DNA from: Thermoanaerobaculia bacterium
Lineage (GTDB): Bacteria > Acidobacteriota > Thermoanaerobaculia > Multivoradales > JAHZIX01
Direction of reading: 5' to 3'
Length of the DNA: 64,000 nt
Assembly (NCBI GenBank): GCA_027069135.1
Contig: JALXFE010000588.1
Location: 24,661-88,660, forward strand
The position numbers were made by a program, and so were the translations under genes. Below are positions 36,762 to 45,504 of this stretch, one piece after another (position 1 is the stretch's first letter; each line of letters begins with the position of its first letter). The notes beneath the pieces are model-generated. The model saw nothing but the letters and a program-made list of their open reading frames with translations, was not told where the DNA came from and did no database searches.

Positions 36762-37229
36762 GTGAATTTCGACGGTACGAGAAACGTCTTGGCGGCGTTG
36801 GAGGCAAAGGGAGTTCGCTATACGGTATTCGGAGGCGTGGCCCTCAACCTGCACGGGCTTTCCCGGGCCACGGAAGATCTGGATATCTTCATCGAACCGG
36901 ATGCGCAGAACGTCGTTCGTCTCCGAGAGGCGTTGCACTCAGTCTTTGATGACCCTCATATCGATGAGATCCGAGCCGAGGACCTCCTGGGAGAATATCC
37001 GGCGGTGCAGTACATCCCCCCGGAAGGCGGATTCCATATCGACATTCTCACGCGCCTGGGCGAAGCCTACGCCTTCAGTGACCTCGAGACGGAGCGTCTG
37101 GATTTCGAAGGCTTATCCGTCACTGTTGTCACACCCCGTACTCTCTTCGAGATGAAGAAGGATACGGTGCGACCCCGAGACCGGGGGGATGCCGATCGTC
37201 TACGACATCGGTTCGGGTTTGGAGACTAA
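36762..37229 (+). CDS. Nucleotidyltransferase of AbiEii/MNT-like type, possible toxin component
   Basis: A 155-residue protein with a minimal nucleotidyltransferase core: F-G-G-V-A-L-N-L-H-G followed by T-E-D-L-D-I-F-I (the GG..DxD metal-binding pattern) and a later acidic residue in F-H-I-D-I-L-T. The C-terminal helix has T-L-F-E-M-K-K-D-T-V-R-P-R-D and D-A-D-R-L, as in AbiEii and related stand-alone nucleotidyltransferases that act as toxins or antitoxins. GTG start; GGAGG 7 bases upstream. A 97-residue partner follows after two bases, giving a typical two-gene TA-like arrangement. Biochemical target unknown. Confidence 0.7.
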   Translation: MNFDGTRNVLAALEAKGVRYTVFGGVALNLHGLSRATEDLDIFIEPDAQNVVRLREALHSVFDDPHIDEIRAEDLLGEYPAVQYIPPEGGFHIDILTRLGEAYAFSDLETERLDFEGLSVTVVTPRTLFEMKKDTVRPRDRGDADRLRHRFGFGD

Positions 37230-37231
37230 CG

Positions 37232-37525
37232 ATGGCGGTACGCAAGTTTCGGGATGTTAGCGAAATGGAGGGAAATACCTGGCGCCGACCGGGAGACCCG
37301 GAGCTTTTTCGGGCCATGCGAGATCTTTGGGAATTCTCGGACCGGCTGTTGCGTCCCCATTTTCCTCCCGGGGTCTACAAGCATCGTTCCCTCGAAGAGG
37401 CGGAGGCGCAGCGGGAACGTTGGGAGGAGGCCAACTTCAGGGCCTATCGAGCCCGACTTTCCGGATCGAGAGAGGCTCTCACCACCGGCGCATCGCAGCA
37501 GGATCAGCCTGCCGAGGATGGATAG
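37232..37525 (+). CDS. Small partner protein of the nucleotidyltransferase (putative antitoxin)
   Basis: A 97-residue charged, mostly helical protein without signal or TM segment. Recognisable features are W-R-R-P-G-D-P-E-L, L-W-E-F-S-D and P-H-F-P-P-G-V-Y-K-H-R-S, then an E/R-rich helix. It is separated by two bases from the nucleotidyltransferase gene, so coupled translation is expected. I do not recognise a characterised family; the antitoxin role is inferred only from gene order and size. Confidence 0.6.
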   Translation: MAVRKFRDVSEMEGNTWRRPGDPELFRAMRDLWEFSDRLLRPHFPPGVYKHRSLEEAEAQRERWEEANFRAYRARLSGSREALTTGASQQDQPAEDG

Positions 37526-37550
37526 CTCCCTAAGCCGAGGGCGAAGCTCC

Positions 37551-37745
37551 TCATTCAATCGCAAGGAACTTCTCGGCCAAGCCTACAGTCCGGGCACTTT
37601 TCCCGCCAACCTCCGCCGAGCGGGCGTACTCTCGCCAATTCGCAACCACGGCTGCGCCTTCGTCGAGGATCAAGGTCACCTCTCGGTCATGGATCCCCGC
37701 CTGGGAGGAGTTTTTTGCGTGGTCGTAATGCGCGCATACACCGGT
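37551..37745 (-). pseudogene. Possible remnant of a HipA-like toxin C-terminus
   Basis: The minus strand reads H-Y-D-H-A-K-N-S-S, then R-E-V-T-L-I-L-D-E-G-A-A-V-V-A-N-W, then Y-A-R-S-A-E-V-G-G and a stop at 37551. The D-x-H-A-K-N fragment and a final helix with A-x-x-x-W resemble HipA kinases, but the two parts would be separated by a large deletion. No start codon or upstream HipA sequence remains. Tentative. Confidence 0.3.
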
Positions 37746-37779
37746 CCGTCTCTTGCCACGGGCTGCTAGAGTAGACCCA

Positions 37780-38523
37780 ATGACGACTCCGAGAGGACAC
37801 TACAGCGTTTTATTCTGCGTCTTGGCGCTCCTGGCCGTGACCGGCTGTGCCTCCCTCGATCCGGCCCTCATCGAGGACATCCTCGGTTCCGCCGCGGCTT
37901 CCGGCAGCCAGGCGCCGTTGGACGAGGCGACGGTGGGCAAGGGCCTCAAGGAGGCGTTGCGGGTAGGTACCCGACGGGCGGTGGAACGGGTTTCCCAGCC
38001 GGACGGTTACCTCGCCAACGAAGTGATTCGCATTCGACTCCCGAATGAGCTCGAAGACATGGCGACCGCCCTGCGAACCCTCGGGTTCAGTCGGCAGGTG
38101 GAGAATCTCGAGGTGGCCATGAACCGGGCGGCGGAACGGGCGGCGAAGGAAGCTGTGGATGTTTTCGTCGGCGCCATCACCTCCATGACCCTGGGCGACG
38201 TCTGGGGTATTTTTCGGGGGCACGACACGGCCGCCACGGAGTACTTTAAACAGCGCACCACCGCGACGCTCAGCCGCCGCTTTCAACCGATCATCGAGGA
38301 CAAGATGAACCAGGTCGGCCTCTACCGTGAATACGAGCGTCTAGCCGGCGTCTACAACACTCTGCCGTTCGTTCGACGACCCGCCGTCGATCTCGACTCC
38401 TACCTCACCGACAAGGCTCTGGACGGCCTTTTCAAGGAGTTGGCCAAGGAGGAGCGCAAGATCCGAGAAGATCCTATCGCTCGCACGACGGAGCTTCTCC
38501 GGAAGGTGTTCGGGTCGCGGTAG
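37780..38523 (+). CDS. DUF4197 lipoprotein
   Basis: A 247-residue lipoprotein: hydrophobic signal (about 7-23) with lipobox A-V-T-G-C, then an almost all-helical body. The opening of the mature part (L-D-E-A-T-V-G-K-G-L-K-E-A-L-R-V-G) and later D-S-Y-L-T-D-K-A-L-D-G-L-F are DUF4197 hallmarks. Function unknown. ATG 37780 is preferred over an in-frame TTG at 37753 because it gives a normal lipoprotein signal. It is convergent with the decarboxylase gene. Confidence 0.85.
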   Translation: MTTPRGHYSVLFCVLALLAVTGCASLDPALIEDILGSAAASGSQAPLDEATVGKGLKEALRVGTRRAVERVSQPDGYLANEVIRIRLPNELEDMATALRTLGFSRQVENLEVAMNRAAERAAKEAVDVFVGAITSMTLGDVWGIFRGHDTAATEYFKQRTTATLSRRFQPIIEDKMNQVGLYREYERLAGVYNTLPFVRRPAVDLDSYLTDKALDGLFKELAKEERKIREDPIARTTELLRKVFGSR

Positions 38524-38579
38524 GTCTTGGCCTTTTCCCCGCATTCCAAGAAGTATCCCGATACCCGGGCCGGAGTGGA

Positions 38580-40451
38580 TCACTCGCCACCGGTAAGCTC
38601 TGCCGTCACGTATTCTTCCAATGATTCCAGAAAATCGTCCATGTACTCCCGGCCCTCGTGGGTCTCGCCGGAGACCCAGCGGTTCATGAAGACCAGGCGT
38701 AGGCAGGTGAGGGAGTCGCGGTCCCGGGTCAGGGTGGAGAGGAAGGGATGGCCTCGGACGTAGGGGGTGTCGGAGCCGATGCGGGTCTTGGAGACCAGGT
38801 AGTCATAGCCTTGTACGCTCGCCACATCTCGAACCCCAAAGCGCAAGGCCGCGCTGCGATTGAGGGCGTCTACTTCGGCGAGGGTGCGGGCGTCCTCAGG
38901 CACTACCAGGAGGCAGACGATGTTGGTCTCCGGCCGGGCGATGGAAAGAAGCCGCAGCGGGGCATCCGCTTCCCGGAGGGCGTCGTTGCGTGCCAGAACC
39001 CGGCCGTGGAAGATATCGGCCAGGCGGCAGAGGTCCATCAGGAGGTTGCCGTAGCCGTCGAAATTCAAGGGGAAGAGGCGGTGGTTGAGGATTACCGCGG
39101 CGGCGGCGGCTCCGGGCTTGGAGCCCTCGAGGATGAACTTCCCCAGATCCTCATGGGGAAGGCCCTGGGTATCGAGGGCGTAATGAGCCCCTTCGGCCAC
39201 CAGGTGGCGGAGGAATCCCTGGCGCAATACGAAGGCACCGGCGCCGTAGGGTGCGTAGCCCATCTTGTGGGGATCGACGGTGACGGAATCCGTGGCGTGG
39301 AGGGTGGCCGAGGCCCGGCACAAGGGCCCCAGGCAGGCTTCGTCCGGAGCACGGCTCCGCTGGCCGGGTTGGAAGATGCTGGCGAAATAGCCACCGTAGG
39401 CGGCGTCGACGTGAATCGCAGAGTCGAGGCCATTCTCCCGCATCCGGTCTCGTACCTCCAGGAGCTCCGGCAAGGGGTCGACGGAACCGAACTCGGTGGT
39501 GCCGAGGATAAAGACGGATTGCAACACCGGCCGCTTTTCGTCCCGGCAGCGGCGGAGAATCTCGGCGTAGGCCCCTCTATCCATTCGGAAAGCCTCGTCT
39601 ACGGCCACGGCGAGGAGGTTGCGCCGCCCAAAGCCAAGGAGGCCGGCGGAGCGTTTCCAGCCGTAATGTGCGGTCTGGGGTACCAGCACTACGGGGCTGT
39701 TATAGGTCTCTCCGAAGGTCTCCTCAACCTGCAGCCGGTACTCGGCGTCGCCAAAGGCGCCGATAGACCAGCGGCGTAGGACCGCAATGGGGTCGAGGCC
39801 CAGCTCTTGGGCTCGGGAGCTGAAGTTCTGAAAGAGGCTCTCGGCCCGGGGAAGGGGTACGTTGAGGAGGGGCCAGACTTCCCGGGGAAGATCTGCCGGT
39901 GCTTCGATGCCTTCCTGGCGGCAGGCCAGGGCCATGGAGAGGGGGAGAAATTTCCCTGCCCGGTGGTACCAAAGGGATTCGTAGTTGGCCAGCGTACCGC
40001 CGGAGCACAGGTGACCGAACGCCGTGGCAGGATCGTAGCCGAAGAGCGTCGCCAGCTGACGGCCCACCTCCAACTCGAAATCGACCGTCACCGGTGAGGC
40101 TTCCAACGAGACATTGTTGGGGTTGTAGAGCATGGTCGCCAGGTAGGCGATGAGCCCCGGCAAGGCAACCTCCGAGACCATGTGGGCCATGTAGCGCGGT
40201 GAGAAGAAGGGCACATCGAGCTTCAAGTCCGAGATCAGCTCGAAGAGCTCCTGATGGAACCGAGCCCGGTAGTCCTCGGCCGCCTCGCCCTGGAGCGATC
40301 GGTAGGGAATGGCCGGTGGGTCCTTCGGGTGGTAGTTGCGGCGCCAGAAGATGTAGTCATCCACCACCAGCTCCACCAACTCCTTGAGGAGGAGGCGCTG
40401 TTCGCTCTTGGGGCCTAGGAAGAAGAGATCCAGGGGACTATCTTTGCGCAT
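38580..40451 (-). CDS. PLP-dependent group II decarboxylase, tyrosine-decarboxylase-like
   Basis: A 623-residue cytoplasmic enzyme of the aromatic/glutamate decarboxylase superfamily. The PLP lysine is in S-V-T-V-D-P-H-K-M-G-Y, the ring-stacking and aspartate segment is H-V-D-A-A-Y-G-G-Y, and the substrate-loop region contains P-Q-T-A-H-Y-G-W. Its length and order of motifs (Y-N-P-N-N-V-S-L-E-A-S-P near the start, L-E-G-S-K-P-G-A-A-A after the lysine) match the roughly 620-residue bacterial tyrosine decarboxylases better than the shorter GadB or DOPA decarboxylases. Substrate cannot be fixed from sequence alone; tyrosine, aspartate or glutamate are candidates. No amine/amino-acid antiporter is adjacent. 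Confidence 0.85.
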   Translation of the reverse strand: MRKDSPLDLFFLGPKSEQRLLLKELVELVVDDYIFWRRNYHPKDPPAIPYRSLQGEAAEDYRARFHQELFELISDLKLDVPFFSPRYMAHMVSEVALPGLIAYLATMLYNPNNVSLEASPVTVDFELEVGRQLATLFGYDPATAFGHLCSGGTLANYESLWYHRAGKFLPLSMALACRQEGIEAPADLPREVWPLLNVPLPRAESLFQNFSSRAQELGLDPIAVLRRWSIGAFGDAEYRLQVEETFGETYNSPVVLVPQTAHYGWKRSAGLLGFGRRNLLAVAVDEAFRMDRGAYAEILRRCRDEKRPVLQSVFILGTTEFGSVDPLPELLEVRDRMRENGLDSAIHVDAAYGGYFASIFQPGQRSRAPDEACLGPLCRASATLHATDSVTVDPHKMGYAPYGAGAFVLRQGFLRHLVAEGAHYALDTQGLPHEDLGKFILEGSKPGAAAAAVILNHRLFPLNFDGYGNLLMDLCRLADIFHGRVLARNDALREADAPLRLLSIARPETNIVCLLVVPEDARTLAEVDALNRSAALRFGVRDVASVQGYDYLVSKTRIGSDTPYVRGHPFLSTLTRDRDSLTCLRLVFMNRWVSGETHEGREYMDDFLESLEEYVTAELTGGE

Positions 40452-40679
40452 GGCACCATTCTAGGGCAGGACCCGCCTAGTCGCGACAATCGCCGGGGTA
40501 GCCAACCCTCACCCAAAGGGGTGGGGCCGGGATCGAGTCCCTGCGTATGGGAGAGAGGATCGTCCTGGGTACTCTGGAAGAGCAGAAGCTCATCTACGGC
40601 GAGAACTTCACCATCACCGTGCCGCTCATCGACAGTGGAGCCGTGAGGATTTAGGAGAGAGGGCGAGACTTCCGGAATG

Positions 40680-40706
40680 GTGTAGAATACACATGGTGTT
40701 ACACCA
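40680..40706 (+). promoter_or_regulatory. Operator/promoter of vapBC-1 (two adjacent palindromes over a -10 box)
   Basis: GTGTA-GAA-TACAC (40680-40692) and TGGTGT-T-ACACCA (40694-40706) are two perfect inverted repeats, 21 bases before the vapB start. TAGAAT within the first fits an extended -10. Paired palindromes are typical VapB-VapC autoregulation sites. The upstream gap 40452-40679 otherwise contains only a 35-codon open frame (40547-40654) with no recognisable homology. Confidence 0.65.
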
Positions 40707-40726
40707 ATTTCTTCCGAGGGTGAGAG

Positions 40727-40939
40727 ATGCGTACCAACATCGTCCTCGATGACGAGCTGATCTCGGATGCCTTGGCCTTGACCGGAGCTGCTTCGAAGCG
40801 AGAAGTGGTGCATATCGCCTTGAAAGAGCTTGTGCACCGTAGAAAGAAGAAGGATCTAACGAAGCTTTTTGGCAGGGTTCGACTTCGGGACGACTTCGAT
40901 CACAAAGGCCTTCGCGAGATCCGGCGTGATCCTGGTTGA
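40727..40939 (+). CDS. vapB: VapB-family antitoxin
   Basis: A 70-residue antitoxin with the VapB opening M-R-T-N-I-V-L-D-D-E-L-I, then S-K-R-E-V-V-H-I-A-L-K-E-L-V, a ribbon-helix-helix DNA-binding domain. The basic/acidic C-terminal tail (L-F-G-R-V-R-L-R-D-D-F) would neutralise the PIN toxin. Its last 14 bases overlap vapC. The two palindromes at 40680-40706 are its likely operator. Confidence 0.9.
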   Translation: MRTNIVLDDELISDALALTGAASKREVVHIALKELVHRRKKKDLTKLFGRVRLRDDFDHKGLREIRRDPG

Positions 40940-41324
40940 TACTTCAGTCTGGATCGAGATCTTCAGAGATGGCTCCGGGAGGAAGCGCCAGGAGTTCCTG
41001 GCGCTCCTCGATGGGGACGATGCCGTCCTAAGTCGTTTCACGCAGATGGAATTGCTCCAGGGCTGTCGTGACGAAAGCGAGTGGGAGCTCCTCTCCTCGT
41101 ACCTCGCCGATCAGGATTATCTAGAACTCTCGACAGAAGGCTGGGAGGAGGCTGCCCGGATTTACTTCGATCTGCGCAGAGCCGGCTTGACGGTCAGGAG
41201 CCCCATCGACTGCTGCATCGCGCAGCTAGCCATTGGACAGGATCTCCTGCTGATTCATCGGGATCGAGACTTTAGGATCATTGCCGAAGTTCGTCCTCTA
41301 AGAGAGCTCCAAGTGCAATGGTGA
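40926..41324 (+). CDS. vapC: VapC-family PIN-domain ribonuclease toxin
   Basis: A 132-residue PIN toxin. The four acidic positions are present: D in V-D-T-S-V-W, E in Q-M-E-L-L-Q-G, D in S-P-I-D-C-C-I-A, and D in H-R-D-R-D-F. GTG 40926 is chosen because it begins directly at I-L-V-D-T-S; a longer in-frame start at 40869 lies inside vapB and adds 19 non-PIN residues. Overlap with vapB implies coupled translation. VapC toxins usually cleave tRNA or rRNA; the target here is unknown. Confidence 0.9.
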   Translation: MILVDTSVWIEIFRDGSGRKRQEFLALLDGDDAVLSRFTQMELLQGCRDESEWELLSSYLADQDYLELSTEGWEEAARIYFDLRRAGLTVRSPIDCCIAQLAIGQDLLLIHRDRDFRIIAEVRPLRELQVQW

Positions 41325-41362
41325 GGACCGTCATCCTTCCATGAGGAATTAGAGGGGAGCAT

Positions 41363-44155
41363 CTAGCCCTCAGCCCCGGCTCCCGCGGCGGCGAAGGCTC
41401 CGGGAAAGACTTGCTCCGGGGTCGCGCCGGCCACCGGTACAAGCTTGGCGGCGCAGACTTTGTATTCGCCGGTGCCGGTGACGGCGTCGCCGGCGTCGGT
41501 GGTGAGGCGGTTGGTCCTGGCCTCCGGGAAGTGAAAGGGCATCCAAATGACGCCCGGGCGTACCTGGCGGCTGATCATGGCCCGGGCCGGGATCTGGCCT
41601 CGGCGGCTCACCACTTCGACCATCTGGCCGTCTTCGATGCCCAGCTTGCGGGCGTCGCGGCGATGGACCTCGACGAAACACTCCGGCTGCTTGAGGGAGA
41701 GGCCCTCCGATCGGCGGGTCTGGGTGGCGGCGTTGTAATGGTAGAGAGTGCGCCCGGTGGACAGCACCAGGGGAAACTCCAGATCTGCCGACTCGAAGGG
41801 GGGGCGAAATTCCACGGCCTGGAAGAGGCCCTTGCCGCGCAGCACTCCGCCCCGATGGAGGTATTCGGTGCTCGGGGCATCCGGGGTCTCGACGGGCCAT
41901 TGGAGGCCGCCTTCCCTCTCGATGCGCTGGTAGGAGATGCCCCGGAACTTCGGCGTGAGGGCGGCGATTTCAGCGTAGATCTCTCCGGGATGAGCGTACT
42001 CCGGCTGCTCGAGGCCGGCGCGCTTCATCAATTCCAGGAGGATCTGCCAATCCGCCCGGGCTTGACCCGGAGCCTCGACGGCCTTGCGAACCCGCTGCAC
42101 GCGGCGGTCCGAGTTGGTGAAGACGCCGTCTTTTTCCGCGAAGCAGGAGGCCGGGAGAATGACGTCGGCGTAACGGCAGCTCTCGTTGAAAAAGATGTCC
42201 TGGACGACGAGAAACTCCATACCGTTCAAGCCCTCTTCTACCCGGCCGACGTTGGGCTCGGACATGACGATGTCTTCCCCCATGAGAAAGATGCCCCGAA
42301 GCCCCCCGGGGCCTAGTTTCTTCATCATCTCGTTGAGGTTGAGCCCTCGAGTCTCGCTTTGGGGGACGCCCCAAGCCTCGGCAAATTTCTGCCGTATGGC
42401 CGGGTCCTCAGCTCGTTGGTACCCGGGATAGAAGACCGGGGTCGCTCCAGCGTCGTTGGCTCCTTGGACGTTGTTCTGGCCCCGCAGTGGGTTCATGCCG
42501 GCGGAGCGCTTGCCCAGATGGCCGGTCATCAGGACCAGATTGGAGAGGGCGTAGACGTTGTCCGTACCGGTGGTGTGCTCGGTGATCCCCAGGGTGTAGT
42601 AGATGCCCGCCTTCGGGGTGGTGGCGTAGGCCCGGGCCACCTGGCGGATGGTTTCAGCCGGCACGCCGGTGAACTTTTCGGCTTCCTCCGGCGGGTAGCC
42701 CTGTACGGTCTTCGCCACGGCTTCGAAGCCTTCGGTGTTGGCCTCGACCCAGGCGGAATCGACCAGGCCCTCGGTGACGATGACGTGGGCCATGGCGTTT
42801 AGGAGCCAGACGTCAGTGCCGGGCCGGAGCTGGAGGGTCCAATCGGCGATTTCCGTCAGCCAGATCTTGCGAGGGTCCGCCACAGCCAGACGGGCTCCCC
42901 GACGCACCGCCCGTTTCATTTCCATGGCGATGATGGGATGGGCTTCGGTGGTGTTGGAACCGATGACGAAGAGGAAGTCCGCGTCGCGGATCTCCGGGAT
43001 CGAGTTGGTCATCGCCCCCGCTCCGAACGTGGTCACCAGACCGGCGACCGTGGGAGCGTGTCACGTGGCAGCGCATTGATGGACGTTGTGGGTGCCGAAA
43101 GCCGCCCTCGCCATCTTTTGCACCAGGTAGTTTTCTTCTACCGTGCAGCGGCTGGAGCTGATGAAGGCCAGAGAATCGGGGCCGTACCGCTCCCGGATCC
43201 CGCAGAGCCCTTCGGCGGCCCGGGTGAGGGCCTCGTCCCAGGTGGCTTCGTGAAGCTCTCCGTCCGCGCCGCGGATGAGCGGTGTCGTCAAGCGATCCTG
43301 ATGGTGGATGAAGTCATTGGCAAAGCGCCCCTTGACGCAGAGATTGCCGTCGTTGACGGTCGTCCCCGGCGGCGGGCTGGTGACCTTGACGACGCGGTTG
43401 GCCTCCCGGTCGACATTTAGATCCACCTGGCAGCCGACGCCGCAGAAATTACACGTGGAGCGGACCTTTTCTAGCTCCCGCTCGGGCTTGCCGTAGGCCA
43501 GCGCCGCTTTTTCCGTCATGGCTCCGGTGGGGCAGACGTCGATACAGCCGCCACAGAGTTCGCAGGTGGTATCCGTCAAGGCTAGTTTGTCGGCGGTAGA
43601 CACGGTCGTTCGGGCGCCCCGCCCCGCCATGGTGATTGCGGAGACGGCTTCCACTTGGTCGCAGTAACGGGTACACAGCGAGCAGGCGATGCAGCGATCC
43701 GGTCGGAACTGAATATACGGGTTGTCGTCGTCCGGTCGGTCCGCCCGCGGTGTTTCAGTAGTGGGCCACTGGCCGGCGGTGCCGTGGATCCCCGCCAACT
43801 CGTGGAGGCGAGAGGGATTGTTGTCTTCACAGGCGGCTCGGTCTTCGATCGTGTCCGAGAGGTGGAGGGAGAGGATGAAACGGCGGTTGCGCTCCACTCG
43901 GGCGCCCGAAGTGCGCACCACCATATTGGCTTGGGTGGGTACGGCGCAGGCGGGTTGCAGCAGCCGAGCCCCTTCGACCTCTACCAGGCACAGACGGCAG
44001 GCCGCCGCTGGGCTCAATCGGTCGTCGTGACAGAGGGTGGGGATATCGATCCCTATTCGCCGGGCGGCGTGGAGGATCGTTTCCCCGGGTTTGAGGTCCA
44101 CCTCGTTGCCGTCGATGACGACGAATTTCTTATCTGAAGTTCCCTCGTCCGCCAT
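41363..44155 (-). CDS. fdhA: Formate dehydrogenase catalytic subunit, selenocysteine-containing, NAD-type
   Basis: One gene of 930 residues with an in-frame UGA (43063-43061) as Sec365. N-terminus: [2Fe-2S] ferredoxin domain (C-H-D-D, C-R-L-C, C-A-V-P), His-Cys [4Fe-4S] segment, two-cluster ferredoxin domain (C-I-A-C-S-L-C-T-R-Y-C and C-E-L-C-G-G-C-I-D-V-C-P), then the molybdopterin Fe4S4 domain C-N-F-C-G-V-G-C...L-C-V-K-G-R. The active site reads H-Q-C-A-A-T-U-H-A-P-T-V-A-G-L, matching FDH enzymes with U/C-H. The rest is bis-MGD molybdopterin oxidoreductase plus the dinucleotide-binding C-terminal domain. The protein oxidises formate to CO2 (or the reverse). Its extended N-terminus is that of NAD(P)-linked or bifurcating enzymes; the NuoEF-type protein at 55604-57118 is the probable partner. 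Sequence on both sides of UGA is intact, so this is not a pseudogene. Confidence 0.93.
43031..43063 (-). promoter_or_regulatory. SECIS element directing selenocysteine at UGA
   Basis: Eleven bases after the UGA codon the RNA folds as GGUCGCC, loop GGUCU, GGUGACC (43049-43031), a 7-bp stem with one G-U pair. Loop sequence and 11-base spacing match my memory of the E. coli fdhF SECIS recognised by SelB. Confidence 0.9.
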
Positions 44156-44301
44156 GGCTGTGTCCTCTCCGTCGAGTTTGCCGGTGTTCTTGAAGCCTCA
44201 CGATGCATTATACGCCGGCCGGGAATCTCTCACGCCGGAAACCCCTCTTCCGGAAAAACCGAGAGAGGGGGCGAGTAGGAGGGTGCCTTTGGCGGCTGCT
44301 G

Positions 44302-45393
44302 CTAGGGGCATGTGGCAAAGGCGCTGGTGTCTAGGATTGGAGCGAAATCTGTCCGTTGGGGGTTGTCGTATTCCTTCGTCTGGCCGCTTTGAGTATCGGT
44401 AACCGTCAGGGTGACCTCGATGTTGGTCAGGCCGGCAGCGAAGACCCAAAAACTGTTGAAGGAGGTGTTGCAGCCGTCTAAGACCTTGACCAGCAGCTCC
44501 GTGTTGCCGGGGTTGAAGAACCAGAATTCTCCACTCTCGGCTGAGGGCAGTACGGCGTTGCCCACGCCTTCGGTGGTGTCGGCGGTTTCCCACTCCACGG
44601 TCACCTTGAAGCGGCCGTCGTTTAGGCAGTGGGTGGTGGCGTCCGGCAGGCAGGGAGGAAGGATGATTTCTACCAGCTCGAGGGCCTGGTCCTTGATCTG
44701 GCCGACGCCGTGGGCGTGGGCCTTCTCGTCGCCCTCCTCCGGGTTGAGGGCGCTCGTGCCGAGGGTCGTCAGCACGTTTTCGAAGGTTCCGGCGGGCACG
44801 ATCACAGTTTGATCCATGGACAGGATTTCCGACTGGTCTTCGGCGATGCCGGGGGCGATCTCTTCGAAGAAGCGGGCACCGATCATTGGGCTGCCGGGCA
44901 TCAGGATTCCGGGCTGGGCGCCGTCGACTCCCGCCCTCCAGGTCCCCGCGTGACCGACGATCTCACCGTCCTCGATGTCGTCTACGTCTTCGCCGAAGTA
45001 CCAGACGTCGCCGGTCTCTCGACAGACGGCGAGGAAGTTACGGGAGACCTCCACCAAGTCGCCGTCTTCCGACTCCCGCTCCTCGAGGACGCGGGTCAGG
45101 ACACCATCCACCATCTCTGTTTCCGCGAGTACGGAATTGACCGACGAGATCTCGACGAGCTCCCCCTCGTCGTCCTCGTTCTCACCTTCGAGAAGAAGGG
45201 TATAGCCAGGCCACAAGGGGAGGTAGGGATTGCTCCCGGTGGTGGTGAAGGTGCAATCCTCGCGGTTGGGGTTGGCCGTGTAGTCCGGCTCGTGGGCAGA
45301 AGAGAGGCCCGGGAGGAGAAGAACGAACGTCAGAGCTACAGCCGTGATCCATCGGGAACCGGCGGGGCGGTGTTGGGAGAGCAGGGTGTTCAT
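44302..45393 (-). CDS. Secreted protein of unknown function with acidobacterial-type C-terminal domain
   Basis: A 363-residue exported protein: signal peptide of about 31 residues (ending S-S-A-H), an acidic N-terminal region of about 220 residues, and a C-terminal domain of about 110 residues beginning C-L-N-D-G-R-F-K-V-T-V-E-W. This contains S-G-E-F-W-F-F-N-P-G-N-T-E-L, V-K-V-L-D-G-C and G-L-T-N-I-E-V-T-L-T-V-T-D-T, and ends with D-T-S-A-F-A-T-C-P. I recall this domain as recurrent in secreted Acidobacteria proteins but know no function. ATG 45393 is selected over upstream in-frame starts (up to 45594) because it begins the signal peptide and AAAGGA lies 8 bases before. It diverges from the sigma-factor gene. 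Confidence 0.7.
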   Translation of the reverse strand: MNTLLSQHRPAGSRWITAVALTFVLLLPGLSSAHEPDYTANPNREDCTFTTTGSNPYLPLWPGYTLLLEGENEDDEGELVEISSVNSVLAETEMVDGVLTRVLEERESEDGDLVEVSRNFLAVCRETGDVWYFGEDVDDIEDGEIVGHAGTWRAGVDGAQPGILMPGSPMIGARFFEEIAPGIAEDQSEILSMDQTVIVPAGTFENVLTTLGTSALNPEEGDEKAHAHGVGQIKDQALELVEIILPPCLPDATTHCLNDGRFKVTVEWETADTTEGVGNAVLPSAESGEFWFFNPGNTELLVKVLDGCNTSFNSFWVFAAGLTNIEVTLTVTDTQSGQTKEYDNPQRTDFAPILDTSAFATCP

Positions 45394-45504
45394 GAATAGA
45401 TTCCTTTCCATCGAGTGGTAAGACTTGAGAGGCCGAGAAAGACTTAGACTCTTTACGAAGGGCCGTTGACCGATCGGTAGCGAGAGTTTGGGTTCGCTGC
45501 AGGG

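Noticed and set aside
38748..39779. 343-residue plus-strand ORF opposite the decarboxylase
   Set aside because: Antisense shadow; the PLP-lysine motif is on the minus strand.
40547..40654. 35-codon plus-strand ORF upstream of vapBC
   Set aside because: No ribosome-binding site or recognisable family; noted only as gap content.
43061..43063. UGA as a nonsense mutation making fdhA a pseudogene
   Set aside because: UGA is at the exact catalytic Sec/Cys position and is followed by a SECIS hairpin with the correct spacing and loop; both sides are intact.
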